Origin: Cordylochernes scorpioides
Taxonomy: Eukaryota; Arthropoda; Arachnida; Pseudoscorpiones; Chernetidae
DNA length: 64,000 bases
Assembly (NCBI GenBank): GCA_030710605.1
Contig: CP092874.1
Coordinates: 69,637,337-69,701,336, forward strand
Direction of reading: 5' to 3'
Position 1 is the stretch's first letter, and the number at the start of each line of letters is the position of its first letter. A program made the translations under genes and the position numbers. The notes below the pieces were generated by a model, which had not been told where the DNA came from, did no database searches, and saw only the letters and a program-made list of their open reading frames with translations. Positions 12,401 through 22,337 of the stretch are shown in pieces.

Positions 12401-13500
12401 TCTTTTGTCAAATGTAAAATAGAAAATTTATAGCACAAAATCTCAATTTCTATTCTTCAATGTAAAATACAAATATATATTTATATTTAATAATAAAAAT
12501 ATATATAATATGAGATAAGGGGTCGGAAGAAGTCTTGCCGAGACGTCATTCTAATTGACAAATACGAACCAATCAGCAACAATAATTTTATATCAGCTGG
12601 ATGATGTGAAAAAACGTCAAAAATATATCTTTCCTACCTGCCTCTTATGATTAATATTTTGCAAATATAAATCTCTCTCTCAGCAAAATACATAAATTTT
12701 ATATAAATAATTATTCACAAAGCATAAGAAAATGTTTAAATTTGGCTTATATATAAAATGGATTTCGAGGTTTATTTAAATATAATATATTTTTCAAAAC
12801 TTATTATTTTGCTTTAAAAATAAACACCAGAAATAACAATACACAAAATGTAATAGGTTTGTGGTTTTTGATATTAAGGCACGGAGGTTGATAACAATTT
12901 TAAAATATGGCACATATAAAAATAAATAATGTTTATAAAAGTGATTTAGAGTGAATTATATTTATAAATGTCCATTTTTGCTATCAAGATGAAAGTGTAT
13001 TAGGGTTATAGAAGAATTGTATTCAAAGATTAGGCAGAAGTTTAGAGTAGATTTTAAATCATAGAAGCAACACCTTCTTGAGCAAATTCCAGGTATATTG
13101 TGGAGAAACCTAATATTTTCATTTATATATTCAATATATCAAATATATGGTATATTTAAAATATATACATATAAATATATACACTAATTGGAATATTCTA
13201 GTATTAAAATAGATTAAAAATACATATGTCTGCGAATAATGATGTATTTAATATATGCATTGTGTGTGTGAATATAAAACATATTTTGAGTATATTATTT
13301 CCTTAGGAATGGAATGTTTTTCTCTATTTTTAAAAATTGTAAATGTTTATATTAAAATGCATCTTTTTTAACCCCTCAATATAAAAATATTTTACACAGA
13401 GTAATAAAATATATTAAAATATATTTAAAAATTTCTTCACATATATTTAATTTTACAAAAAAAATACATAAAATATATAAAAACGTTATTTACAAATATG
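9480..13500. other. 4-kb AT desert
   Basis: Very AT-rich, with no ORF of note, no tRNA-like sequence and no recognisable transposon protein. Contains short (TA)n runs (near 9640 and 9825), a short GCGC run near 10475, and one striking perfect inverted repeat (10113-10399, listed separately). Confidence 0.6.
10113..10399. repeat. Perfect 52-bp inverted repeat with Penelope-type motif
   Basis: Arms 10113-10164 and 10348-10399 are exact reverse complements. Just inside the right arm (10306-10345) is a stem-loop agcg/attaa/cgct followed by GAAA and then AATAAA. This matches the motif found after the GIY-YIG ORF of the Penelope-like element at 28.2 kb and in other palindromes here. Such inverted terminal arms are typical of Penelope-like element remnants; assignment is inferred from the motif only. 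Confidence 0.6.
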
Positions 13501-13991
13501 GAATGTTTAGTTTTTTTGTGTATGTTGAAAATCTTGTAAAATATAAAAATATGGCGTTTATGCACGATTCACATAATCTCAATATTTTATTTTTATATGA
13601 GCAGAAGTTATTTGGCACAATTTATTTCAATTTCCCCAAAGATTTTATTATGAAATATAATCAATTTATATTTAATTTGGCAATCATTTATAAACGATTT
13701 TTTGGCACAAGCTATTTCTTTTAAAATGGCATCAGTAAATATTTCCCAAATATTTTCAATTAAAATATATATAAAAATATTATATATTTGTTCTTTTGTT
13801 TAAAATATACTTCATTTATTTTAATTCATTTCTATTTTTTGCGTGCGTCTCTAAAAATCTTCATCTTTTTTTTTATATGGATAATAAGATAATAATTCCG
13901 ATGATGTGTGACGAAATCAAAGAAAATTACTTCGCTAATTATCAGCGAATATGGCAAGCAACAGACGATCTATCTGTATGTACCTTGAGCA

Positions 13992-14170
13992 TCACGAAGG
14001 CTGAGGTAGAGGAGTTTGTGTTACTCTGTGATCTAATCCTGGAGAAATTCCACCAAGCGGCGCTGCTGCAGATATAGTAGCGGTGTAGCAGCGTTCACAA
14101 TGGCCCTTGATCAAGTTGCTTGGTGGATAATTTTGCTTACAGACGGCGCACTTCTCTTGAGATTCTCCTG
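13992..14170 (-). CDS. Possible host exon encoding a C4 zinc ribbon
   Basis: Read on the minus strand, an AG acceptor (…gtgtgatgcag) is followed by an open frame 'GESQEKCAVCKQNYPPSNLI' then 'KGHCERC'. The four Cys have C-x2-C-x13-C-x2-C spacing, compatible with one zinc-binding site; nuclear-receptor fingers use this spacing, but the rest of their signature is absent. The frame closes at a TGA shortly before a GTACAT donor-like sequence, so it may be a terminal exon or a donor may lie earlier. Base composition is clearly less AT-rich than the surroundings. The protein is not recognised. The acceptor's pyrimidine tract is weak, so this is tentative. Confidence 0.4.
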
Positions 14171-14382
14171 CATCACACACCCCAACATGAAATATAAATG
14201 ATGCCTACCACATTTTACACACATTTCAATAGAGATTTACAACAGCCCAACAATTTCTATTAAAGTAAAAACTCTTCCAGTATTTTCCCTGATATGCTGT
14301 AACAACCTATGACATGGATCATCATACAGCTAAGATATATCTGCGTATATATAATCAATTGATTTAAATCTCCTGGACATTA

Positions 14383-14525
14383 ATTAAACAATTTAAAAAG
14401 GTTTCCGGAGACGAGACGTTTTATCCATTATATAAGTTCTCCTGTAGAAGGCAGAGATGTCTGAAAACTTGAGACGGTTTAAAATAAAGAAACTCATCAT
14501 CGGAAACCTTTTTTATTGTTTAATA
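14383..14525. repeat. Penelope-type palindrome (short)
   Basis: Outer arms 14383-14408 and 14497-14522 pair (…aaaggtttccgg / ccggaaacctttttt). The inner right part has 'ctcctgtagaaggcagagat', a cagaga/tctg stem, GAAA and a following AATAAA, matching the motif in the 45.7-kb palindrome. Confidence 0.55.
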
Positions 14526-14593
14526 TATACATATAATATAGAATATACTCGGTTAACAAAGCAAGGATATAAGAATTGACCTTTATAAGCGTA

Positions 14594-14910
14594 CTAGCCG
14601 AATGACCCGGGCAACGCCCGGGTTTTACCCGATTAAATGCTTTTATTCAAATACTATTCGTTACAATTATAAATTGGCGCCGTGGATGTCATTCTTGTAT
14701 AATATATAAATGAGTTTTAAAAATTGTAAAAAAAAAAAAGCATCGGCCGGGAATCGAACCCGGGCCGCCCGCGTGGCAGGTGAGCATTCTACCACTGAAC
14801 CACCGATGGTTATGAGAAATGGAAATATTTGGGTATTTATTCCATTCACAAAGCAAACGGTGACAGAATTAAGAATTGTTGCTTGATTATGACGCTGATA
14901 ACTGTATATA
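14594..14910 (-). mobile_element. Non-autonomous Helitron carrying a tRNA-Gly-like gene
   Basis: On the minus strand the element ends with a GC-rich hairpin (cccgggcgttgcccggg), an 8-nt spacer and CTAG, then T. This is the standard Helitron 3' terminus (hairpin plus CTRR, insertion between A and T). The 5' side matches other copies ('acagttatcagcgtcat'). Between them lies a tRNA-Gly(GCC)-like sequence in the same orientation (14750-14815). No Rep/helicase is encoded, so mobilisation would be in trans. The terminal ~95 bp are shared with the copies at 19.9, 26.8, 37.0, 48.4 and 51.1 kb; the interiors differ. Confidence 0.8.
14750..14817 (-). tRNA. tRNA-Gly(GCC)-like, inside Helitron, probably pseudo
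   Basis: On the minus strand it reads catcggtggttcagtggtag … cctgccacg … ggttcgattcccgg: D arm, a CTGCCAC anticodon loop (GCC) and a canonical T arm, followed by a T-run that would serve as a Pol III terminator. Defects: the first acceptor base is C instead of G, so the top pair fails, and the anticodon stem has an A-C mismatch. The A and B box promoter blocks look intact. It is probably a decayed captured tRNA gene rather than a working one. Confidence 0.7.
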
Positions 14911-15016
14911 TTCATATTTTATATAAACATATATATCTCGAATGCGCTAGTTTGAATACACAATACAATTTATTTTTAAACAAATATTAAGTGTTGAAAA
15001 TTTTCACTGCATATAT

Positions 15017-15201
15017 TGCCACGTGGAAAATTAGGAAAGACAAACTTCAGGATGACACAGCAATTTATTTAAGGCAAGAACAAACTATGAATGATAAACA
15101 AAAGATAAGCAACGAGGGAAGTTTACAGAGTATCAAAAATATAAACATTAAAAAATGATACTCTGTTAATACTAGTGTAAAATAATAAATACTTTGCTAC
15201 A
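15017..15201 (-). repeat. Solo LTR (family L1)
   Basis: 185-bp LTR, TG…CA on the minus strand (tgtagcaaag … cacgtggca), flanked on both sides by the 4-bp target duplication ATAT. Contains an AATAAA polyadenylation signal. Same family as 33569-33742, 34582-34759, 43899-44075, 49628-49795 and 49942-50458. Confidence 0.85.
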
Positions 15202-15251
15202 ATATATATATATTCAGAAAATATGCATATATTTGATTTATAAATATTTTT

Positions 15252-15452
15252 ATTATTCCGATATTTCGAGGGGCAACTCGCCTCTCTTTATCGAGGATGT
15301 TTCTCACTAAAAGACGTGAGAAGGCGTGTATCACTCTCGTTCTACAAGACCAATGAAATATTACATATTTAGTATATATACAGCTAATATTATTATATAT
15401 AATACATCGTCGATAAAGAGAGGCGAGTTGCTCCTCGAAATATCGGAATAAT
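15252..15452. repeat. Penelope-type palindrome
   Basis: Arms 15252-15294 and 15410-15452 are inverted with one mismatch. Each arm holds a gaggcgag/ctcctc stem-loop, GAAA and a downstream AATAA. Outer flanks (…agaaaatatgcatat and atatgcatattttct) extend the palindrome to about 15220 and 15835, interrupted on the right by the pogo-type MITE. Confidence 0.7.
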
Positions 15453-15459
15453 AAAAATA

Positions 15460-15787
15460 CAGTGGTACCTCGACATACGAGCGCCCCAACATACGAGTTT
15501 TTCGAGATACGAGCCGACGAGCAAGTGATTTTTTGCTTTGAGTTACGAGTTCGGTTCGGTAGTGTTGAAGATATTAATCTGTGATTTTAAATGTTTATTT
15601 TTGACCAGTACTTTTGTTTTGTTTTTGCTTTTCCTAAAATGTTTCTTTCTTCTTCTTCATTATTATTTGTTCTATATGCAAAGCGTTGTTTTTTGCTTTT
15701 GGGGAAATTTGCTTCGAGATACGAGTAATTCAAGATACGAGCAAGGTTGCGGAACGAATTAAACTCGTATATGTCGAGGTACCACTG
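15460..15787. mobile_element. pogo/Tigger-type MITE, 328 bp
   Basis: Terminal inverted repeats begin cagtggtacctcgacatacg and end with its complement, flanked by TA on both sides (15458-15459, 15788-15789). This is the standard mariner/pogo target duplication. The interior has no transposase; a short frame at 15538-15762 is incidental. It sits inside the right arm of the Penelope-type palindrome, so it inserted later. Confidence 0.85.
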
Positions 15788-15839
15788 TATTTATAAATCC
15801 ATTATATGCATATTTTCTGAATATAATTTTAATTATGGA

Positions 15840-16660
15840 TTGCTCAATCTTCAATATATATATAAAGAAATAATGTGAATTAGTCAGTATTAATGTAAAA
15901 TAAGTTATCCTAGAGAAAGAGTAGACAATGTTTCTAATTATTTTCCCATATATAAATAAAGTTGATATAAAATCTTCATTATTGAAAGGCTAGACATTGT
16001 TTTAAAGATTATGAAGAAGATAGATGCTATTTATCTTAATTTTTAAATAGAGGAACAATTTTCTTATCTACCAGGTTTTGGAAAGAAGGCTTAGCCAATC
16101 AGAACGTAATTACACAGGGTTGCTAAACACTTCCTCGATAATTTGCCACATCAATTCTTCCGTGATCTTCTGTTTAGGCTCTTCTATGATTGTTATCATT
16201 ATTCTCTTTCTAATTACCATTATATTCTTTTATTATTTAAAAGATTGTGTGGCGCGTGAGACCAGCGTATTCTTTAGTTACCTGAAACTATTTTGTACCA
16301 AATTAGCCAATCTCTTTATTTTGAGTTTATATTCTGTGGTTAAAAGTCAAAACATGACGGCTCTTCCCATGCCAGAAGTGAGATGCGGCGATTTCTTATA
16401 CTTGAGAGTTGCCTCATCTCTTCGGTAAACGTACTATTCTGTGAATATGGTTTGACTCATCTAGGACTTATCATTTTTCTGATTAACTTGAAAAATCAAT
16501 TAGAAATAAATAAAATGACCATTCATTACATGAAAGGACGCCATATTTATATTATTGTATAGTGTTGGATCGCACATATTAAAAGGTTGAATATATTGTT
16601 ACACTTAGCCTCTAGAAACACTCAGTAAATATTAATAATTACTCAAATATCTCGATTATG
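15840..16660. other. Non-coding stretch
   Basis: AT-rich. A frame at 16078-16428 contains an Ile/Phe-rich hydrophobic segment but lacks an ATG at its start, and nothing supports it as a gene. Confidence 0.5.
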
Positions 16661-16679
16661 GCCGCAGCCTTGCAGAAAA

Positions 16680-17155
16680 TTGACATGAACCCAGAGCAGC
16701 AGCTTTACACACCCAAGGGAGTGGACATTGCTACTGCTGTGTAGAGATGCATGGAGACATCTGAGGCTCTTCATTGGACACGACACCAACAGAAAATTGA
16801 CATGGACCCAGAGTAGCAGCTTTACACACCCAAGGGAGTGGACATTGCTACTGCTGTGATAGAGATGCATGGAGACATCTGAGGCTCTTCATTGGACACG
16901 ACACCAACAGAAAATTGACATGGACCCAGAACAGTAACTTTACACACCCAAGGGAGTGGACATTGCGACTGCTGTGATAGAGATGCATGGAGACATCTGA
17001 GGCTCTTCATTGGACACGACAACAACAACAGAAAATTGACATGGACCCAGAGCAGCAGCTTTACACACCCAAGGGAGTGGACATTGCGACTGCTGCGATA
17101 GAGATGCATGGAGACATCTGAGGCTCTTCATTGGACACGACAACAACAATAACAA
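16680..17155 (+). repeat. 118-121 bp tandem repeat, four copies
   Basis: Copies start near 16680, 16798, 16916 and 17037. Each holds 'acccagagcagcagctttac' and 'ggctcttcattggacacgac'. A fifth, diverged copy lies alone at about 22810-22955, so the unit is a piece of a dispersed element that was amplified here. One frame of the unit reads DPEQQLYTPKGVDIATAVIE, suggesting descent from a retrotransposon ORF, but period and stops prevent a continuous protein. Confidence 0.8.
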
Positions 17156-17303
17156 ATATCTCGATTCATCTATAGGAATCACAAAATATTGCAGTAGATG
17201 CGTCATCGCTTTTATAATATGTTGCAATCTTTTGTTTTATAACTATTGACAATATATTAAATATGCAAATATAGTCAATATGAAAAAGGTATGCTGACAG
17301 ATA

Positions 17304-17740
17304 TTGCTGCCGAATGTAAGGAGAATTAACCATGAAGGATGTAAATTAAAATTTATAGGTATTAATGCTCATATTGAGCGACAAACAAAAATACCGGAGT
17401 CAACATCCCATCTGAACCAAAAGCCTGGAGCTATTCTAGAATGTGGGATGAACCGACAAGCAGCAACCTATATCTCCAGGCTCAAAACTGGCCATACAAG
17501 ACCCCTCCTCTTCCAGGATGGTGTAAAGACCTTCCCACAATGCATCATATGCAGGACCAAAGAGGCCTCACCAGACCACCTCTTGGAATGCATGGGAGCC
17601 TCAAGACAGGACCTGTATTCCAACCCTACCAAGATTGTGAATTTGATCTATGAATATAGTCTCCATGACCTTGTATAATTATACAATGGGATAATAAAAA
17701 AATAATAAAAATGTTGAACGATTTTTGGATTGTTTTGAGC
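17304..17740 (+). pseudogene. LINE 3' end: C-terminal zinc knuckle region
   Basis: The open frame to 17678 encodes the tail of a non-LTR retrotransposon ORF2: 'MNRQAATYISRLKTGHTRPL' followed by a C-x2-C-x7-H-x3-C knuckle (CIICRTKEASPDHLLEC) and an end in HDLV-stop. It is followed by an A-rich tail with repeated 'aataaaaa'. RT and endonuclease parts are absent, the usual result of 5'-truncated LINE insertion. A related tail ending in HDLV-stop occurs at 39155-39300. Confidence 0.75.
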
Positions 17741-17944
17741 TTGTATTCCTTCTAGCAAACCATTTTGATAATTACAGAACAGACGATGTCGCTATCCACG
17801 AGTATCGTATGGTGACAGAACTTCCCAGCTAACTACATTCGAGGTCAACGTACTCATAACATCAAGATAAATAGAGATAAGGGTCACATGGTATTCCTCG
17901 TTTGTTTGACATAACACACAATATTTCTGAATATGCTACTCTTT

Positions 17945-18252
17945 TTTTTTTGCTTATCCCTAGTACACGTGGTACAGGTCATTATAATGATGGTGGGTAG
18001 AAGTAGATGACTGTTTTTACTTTAAGTGCACCACATGTCTACACATGTGAAACATAGTTCGACTTTGCACTTACAAATGTGCTAGAGCCCCGTTTGGTTA
18101 CTTGCACTTGCTGGTGGGGTTGGACTTTTGCAAGAATCGGGGGCCATTGGAGCCTTTTTTTTAATTAAAAAAAGTGCCCAATGCGGGAATCGAACCTGGG
18201 TCGTAGAGGTCGAAAACCAAAGGTTTAGACCATTCTTTCACCGACCCCATGT
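17945..18252 (-). mobile_element. tRNA-derived SINE (family S2)
   Basis: On the minus strand a tRNA-like head (18180-18250) with 'ggttcgattcccgcattggg' as B box and a loop reading ggttttcgacc (Glu-like TTC at the anticodon position) is followed by a ~230-bp body with 'ttcttgcaaaagtccaaccc'. It ends near 'ctagggataagcaaaaa' and an A-run. A second copy is at 25265-25590 (plus), with fragments at 26130-26320 and 45180-45415. Confidence 0.8.
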
Positions 18253-18444
18253 GCTACGTTCAAATATTGCCTTTCCTATATTATCTACATATATTCTACC
18301 ACATTGGAAATATGAAAAGCGCAATTACAAGAATGATTGCTAAACAAGGGAAAGTGTGACGAAATACTTCAAAATAAATACAATAATCATATTTCATGAT
18401 AATAGGAAAGGAACGAATCCCACGTTCGCTACTTTTTTTTTTCC

Positions 18445-18672
18445 TTATAAATTTGTGTCGGGAAGAAGGCGACCATTGGCATCATCCACAAACCTTGGAA
18501 GGAAGGGAGGGCCCATTTGTCCAACTAGAGGAAAAAAAAAACGATTTTTTTTTCTAGCAGCACCGACGTCGAGTTGCATCAGAGGTCCGCCCAGAAATGT
18601 GTAGAAGAAATTACCAAGTGAGATGAACGGCGGGGTGGCTCGAGGACAACGAGCTGACAAAAACCTTGACAT
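18445..18672 (-). other. Less AT-rich island with open frame, unrecognised
   Basis: A minus-strand open frame with a Pro/Gly-rich composition ('GQMGPPFLPRFVDDANGRLL', 'FLGGPLMQLDVGAAR'). A pyrimidine-rich 'ttttttttttcctctag' precedes the first block, so it might be an exon with a 3' splice site. I do not recognise the product, and this could be an old transposon fragment. Confidence 0.25.
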
Positions 18673-18822
18673 TGGTTTAATTAGTTCACATATCTACACG
18701 TTAAACCACGCATTACATATGCAAAACAGATTTAAATATAACATAATAAAAAGAAACGATAATATATGCAAAATAGTTCATACCAATGACTTGCTTGTCT
18801 AAAAGGTTTGATTCTCAAAACA

Positions 18823-19160
18823 CCTGACACTTTGATCTTAGCCAAAAGGCCGTGAAGAAAGGTCCTAGATTAGGTCCTAGGCCAAAAGGCCGTGAAGAAA
18901 GGTCCTAGATTAGGTCCTAGGCCAAAAGGCCGTGAAGAAAGGTCTTAGACTAGGTCCTAGGCCAAAAGGCCGTGAAGAAAGGTCCTAGATTAGATCCTAG
19001 GCCAAAAGGCCGTGAAGAAAGGTCCTAGATTAGGTCCTAGGCCAAAAGGCCGTGAAGAAAGGTCTTAGACTAGGTCCTAGGCCAAAAGGCCGTGAAGAAA
19101 GGTCCTAGATTAGATCCTAGGCCAAAAGGCCGTGAAGAAAGGTCCTAGAGAAGATCTACT
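18823..19160 (-). repeat. U2 snRNA-derived 40-bp satellite
   Basis: Eight tandem 40-bp units from 18841. Each carries gccaaaaggccgtgaagaaa, the complement of the 5' stem-loop of U2 snRNA (uucu…cggccuuuuggc). The leftmost unit continues into 'tttgatcttagcc', the next U2 bases including the branch-point recognition region (GGCTAAGATCAA), then diverges. So an array of U2 5' ends abuts a U2 fragment of about 35 nt. The other 20 bp of the unit are a 'ggtcctagattaggtcctag' half with its own internal duplication. Confidence 0.85.
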
Positions 19161-19334
19161 ATATTGGTTGATGTCATCCATGACGAAATAATATAAGATA
19201 ATATATATATGATCCAAGATAAGAAGTCATAATTAATATTAGCATATATCAAAAATTTTAAAGGTAAAATAATATTTTATATGTAAGCTTACATGTGCTA
19301 TCATATCCAAAATTATTCTTAGAATCATCTGGAC

Positions 19335-19931
19335 AATGAGAGAACAAATTTTCAAAAAGGTTCCGCTTGCAGTTTCCACTCTGGGTTTCTGTAGATCTCT
19401 CACCGCAGTAGGAGCTGGTAGATATTAAAGATTGTGATACATGGCGATGTCTGCCGACAAAACTCTACTGTAGATATATACACTACTGTAGATATATTCT
19501 CTGGACAATTAGAACAAATTCTAAAAAAGTTCCGCTTGCAGTTTCCATCCTGGGTTTCTGTAGATCTCTCACCGTAGTGGAAGCTGGTAGATATTTAAAA
19601 TTGATTGTGATACATGGCGATGTCTGCCGACAAAACACTACTGTAGATGTATACACTACTGTAGATATATTCTCTGGACAATGAGAACAAATTCTAAAAA
19701 AGTTCCGCTTGCAGTTTCCATCCTGGGTTTCTGTAGACCACTCAACGCAGTGGGAGCTGGTAGATGTTTAAAGTTGTTTATGACACATGGCGATGTCTGC
19801 CAAAAAAACTCTACTGTAGATATATATTCTCTGGACAATGAGAACATATTCTAAAAAAGTTCCACTTGTAGTTTACATTCTTGGATTTCTGTAGACCACT
19901 CACTGTAGTGAGGGCTGGTAGATATTAAAGA
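19335..19931. repeat. ~150-180 bp tandem repeat, left part
   Basis: Four units sharing 'aaaagttccgcttgcagttt', 'tgggtttctgtagatctctc' and 'tacatggcgatgtctgccga'. The array resumes at 20340 ('ttgtgatacatggcgatgtc') after the Helitron insertion. Confidence 0.85.
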
Positions 19932-20339
19932 CTAGCCGAATGACCCGGGCAACGCCCGTGTTTTACCCGATTGAATGTTTTTATTCAAATACTTTTTGTT
20001 ACAATTATAAATTGGCGCCTTAAATAAATGCATATATTAGTTAATAACTATAGCCTATGTGCTTTATCTGTCTATGTACTGTTGCTTCCGTAGGCGTCTC
20101 TTACTGGGAAAAAGAAAGAGAGGATTCCATTTAGTTATTAAATAATATATGCATTTATTTAAGGCGCGACCCGCTCCAACACAATAGTTACAAAAACCAA
20201 AAAGCGAGGGGGGGGGGGGGCAAAGATGGCGTGATCGTAGCCAACCAATAGGAAAGCGCCATTCCAAAAAAAAATCAAACGGTGACAGAGATGAAAACTG
20301 AAGAATTGAGAACGCATGACGCTCGTAACTGTATATAGA
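19932..20339 (-). mobile_element. Non-autonomous Helitron inside a tandem array
   Basis: Minus strand: starts tctatatacagttacgagcg, ends with the cccgggcaacgcccg-type hairpin and CTAG. The interior contains 'gttggctacgatcacgccat', a poly-C run and two inverted copies of 'aaataaatgcatatatta'. It interrupts a repeat unit that elsewhere reads aaagattgtgatacatgg (19428-19445). The target is restored apart from one extra A, without target duplication, as expected for a Helitron. Same subfamily as 37026-37451. Confidence 0.85.
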
Positions 20340-20399
20340 ATTGTGATACATGGCGATGTCTGCCAACAAACTCTACAGTAGGAATATATCCTCCTGACG

Positions 20400-20860
20400 A
20401 GACAAAACCAATTATTCCAAAGAAACCACCACAGAATACTCCCAGCCCTTTTTTACCTCGTTAAACTCTCGTCAAAGGTCTTTCTTTTTGTTCTTTGCTT
20501 TTTATTTCTCATTTGACCACAGACATTCGTTCCCACAGATTCCGTTTATTGAAGAGTTGAAATATCTGGTTGTATTTAAAGAAAATATTCAAGTTTTGAT
20601 CATATGCATTAAGGAAACTTGAGACGTATTCTACAATGGTCAGTTCCTTATAATAAATAGCGTTTGGACCATTGTAGTGATATATTTCTTTAGAAGGAAT
20701 CTGTCTGGGACATTCAGTACCAACCTGGATGTCGATAACTCAATAAAATAGAATGCCTCGAGATGTCTTAGATGTAAAATTATTTTTGAATTTTCAAAAT
20801 AGTAAAATCTTCGAAGGGCAGGCCAATCATGGAACAAGCTAAAAAAAAAAAAAACAATGG
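20400..20860. other. Non-coding stretch
   Basis: No supported gene. Ends in a poly-A run near 20840-20853. Confidence 0.45.
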
Positions 20861-21041
20861 TTGCCTGTAAAGTCGGTTTTACGGGCGAAGATTTTACGTG
20901 ACAACGGTAGAATATTTATTGATATGAATATAATTAAATTGCACAATAGGAACAAGGAATTGAATGAAAATAAGAATTGCACAAATTTTAACTATAGAAA
21001 TATATTTTGTTTACTAAAACATTGTACATGTAAACTTAAAC

Positions 21042-21563
21042 TTAACTAATTCCTATTTGAGTGATTTTGTTGAGGATAGGACGATGATAGGAGAAATATG
21101 AAATGAAAGGAAGTGTTTCTGCTGTAATGTGTCTTGCGAAAGTCAAGTCGATAGTTGTTCCTTTTAACGTAGTTGACTTAGAAACGTTTGATACGCAATC
21201 AAGATTATACGTATTTTTCATGATATTAAGAAACGAGTTGTCAGGCTTTACGTTTTTGTTAAAATCACCACACAGAAGAATCGGTATACTAGAATCAACT
21301 TGCACGAACGGTGGCACGTACTGGCTGTTGTGAATGTACGGACCGAGTCCTTGCCATAGTAACATTCCAATATCCTTCATACTAGCTCCTGGATGAATAT
21401 ATACAGCACCGAGTATAAACCTGAAGCTAGTATTAGCGGCGAAGCAAGTAACTTCAGTCATGCACATGTCACCCTTGGTTTTAATGACACGAGTTACGTC
21501 TGTAATCGCAACTTGGAACACTTCCGCCGTAGATGTCGATGATAATTTACGATAGATCGCCAC
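21042..21563 (-). CDS. Endonuclease/exonuclease/phosphatase-like domain, partial
   Basis: 173-residue frame of the endonuclease-exonuclease-phosphatase (AP-endonuclease-like) fold. It shows a V/I-YIHPG strand (residues ~57-60), 'PILLCGDFNKNVKPDN' with the Asp/Asn metal site (~93-108) and a terminal 'TTLKGTTIDLTFAR' then 'SYFSYHRPI' holding the S-x-H active-site pattern. The N-terminal part with the first catalytic Asn/Glu is short or missing. Such domains occur in LINE ORF2 and also fused to helicases in mobile elements of arthropods; with no RT or helicase adjacent, the source is open. The start used is an upstream ATG in frame. The frame is intact, so this is young or under constraint. Confidence 0.6.
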   Translation of the reverse strand: MAIYRKLSSTSTAEVFQVAITDVTRVIKTKGDMCMTEVTCFAANTSFRFILGAVYIHPGASMKDIGMLLWQGLGPYIHNSQYVPPFVQVDSSIPILLCGDFNKNVKPDNSFLNIMKNTYNLDCVSNVSKSTTLKGTTIDLTFARHITAETLPFISYFSYHRPILNKITQIGIS

Positions 21564-21587
21564 TCCACCAGCCGCGTTGGTATTTGA

Positions 21588-22330
21588 AAATCAAAACACT
21601 TATTCAGATCGAAGGTTCAAATGTTTGCTAAATAAATTTGAAATTAAATAAAATTTGTAATTGTAAATGATGAAGTTGAAAATTAAAACATTTACTTAAA
21701 TTAGATGTTAATATTCTTGCTCAACACAGTTTAAATAAAGTTTTCTTATATCTGCTACTTTTTCTTAATATTTGTAATTTTAAAGAATCAATTCGAAAAT
21801 CAAAACATTTATTCAGATCGAAGGTTCAAATTTTTGCTAAATAAATTTGAAACTATTTAAAATTTGTAAAATAATAATAAATTAATTAATTAATTTTAAA
21901 CTAATAATTTACTTAACACTATCAACATTTATCAATAGTATGACATAACCTATAAACTCAGTTTCTCAACTTTTGTGTCAATCTAACAATTAATCAATCA
22001 ATCATAGTTTACGATAATGAAATATCAGTGTACAATTATTTACCTTTATTGTTGTAGTTGTTGTAAATGACGAATCTAAGCACTCCACATTTTCACTACA
22101 GACACAGCTGACGATACTTTAACCACACGTGTGAACTTGTATTATGACGCTTTCTTGTTTTTCCAACGCCAAGAACGTTCGAGAAAGACAAAGACAGAGA
22201 CAAGCATGCGCCGATTCAATGCGCCTAATTCTCTAGCGCAGCACTCTCGTTCGATGACTCATCGTAACGTTACCGGGCGTTACACTTTTTCATAAGTGAC
22301 TCCCAGCCGCAACCTAATTTAAGACGTTGT
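21588..22330. promoter_or_regulatory. Upstream region of endonuclease ORF with heat-shock-element-like site
   Basis: Two direct copies of an ~75-bp sequence with 'cagatcgaaggttcaaat' lie at about 21588 and 21798. At 22173-22185 is gaacgttcgagaa, three alternating nGAAn modules, the consensus heat-shock element. Nearby sequence is less AT-rich (22090-22300). Relation to the minus-strand ORF is by position only. Confidence 0.4.
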
Positions 22331-22337
22331 CACGTCA

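Noticed and set aside
14750..14817. Functional tRNA-Gly gene
   Set aside because: Mismatched first acceptor pair and anticodon-stem mismatch; lies in a mobile element with a second, differently decayed copy.
16078..16428. 116-residue ORF with hydrophobic segment
   Set aside because: No ATG at the start, AT-rich composition, no family resemblance.
18841..19150. CRISPR-like regular repeats
   Set aside because: Units abut without variable spacers, content is U2-derived, and the context is eukaryotic.
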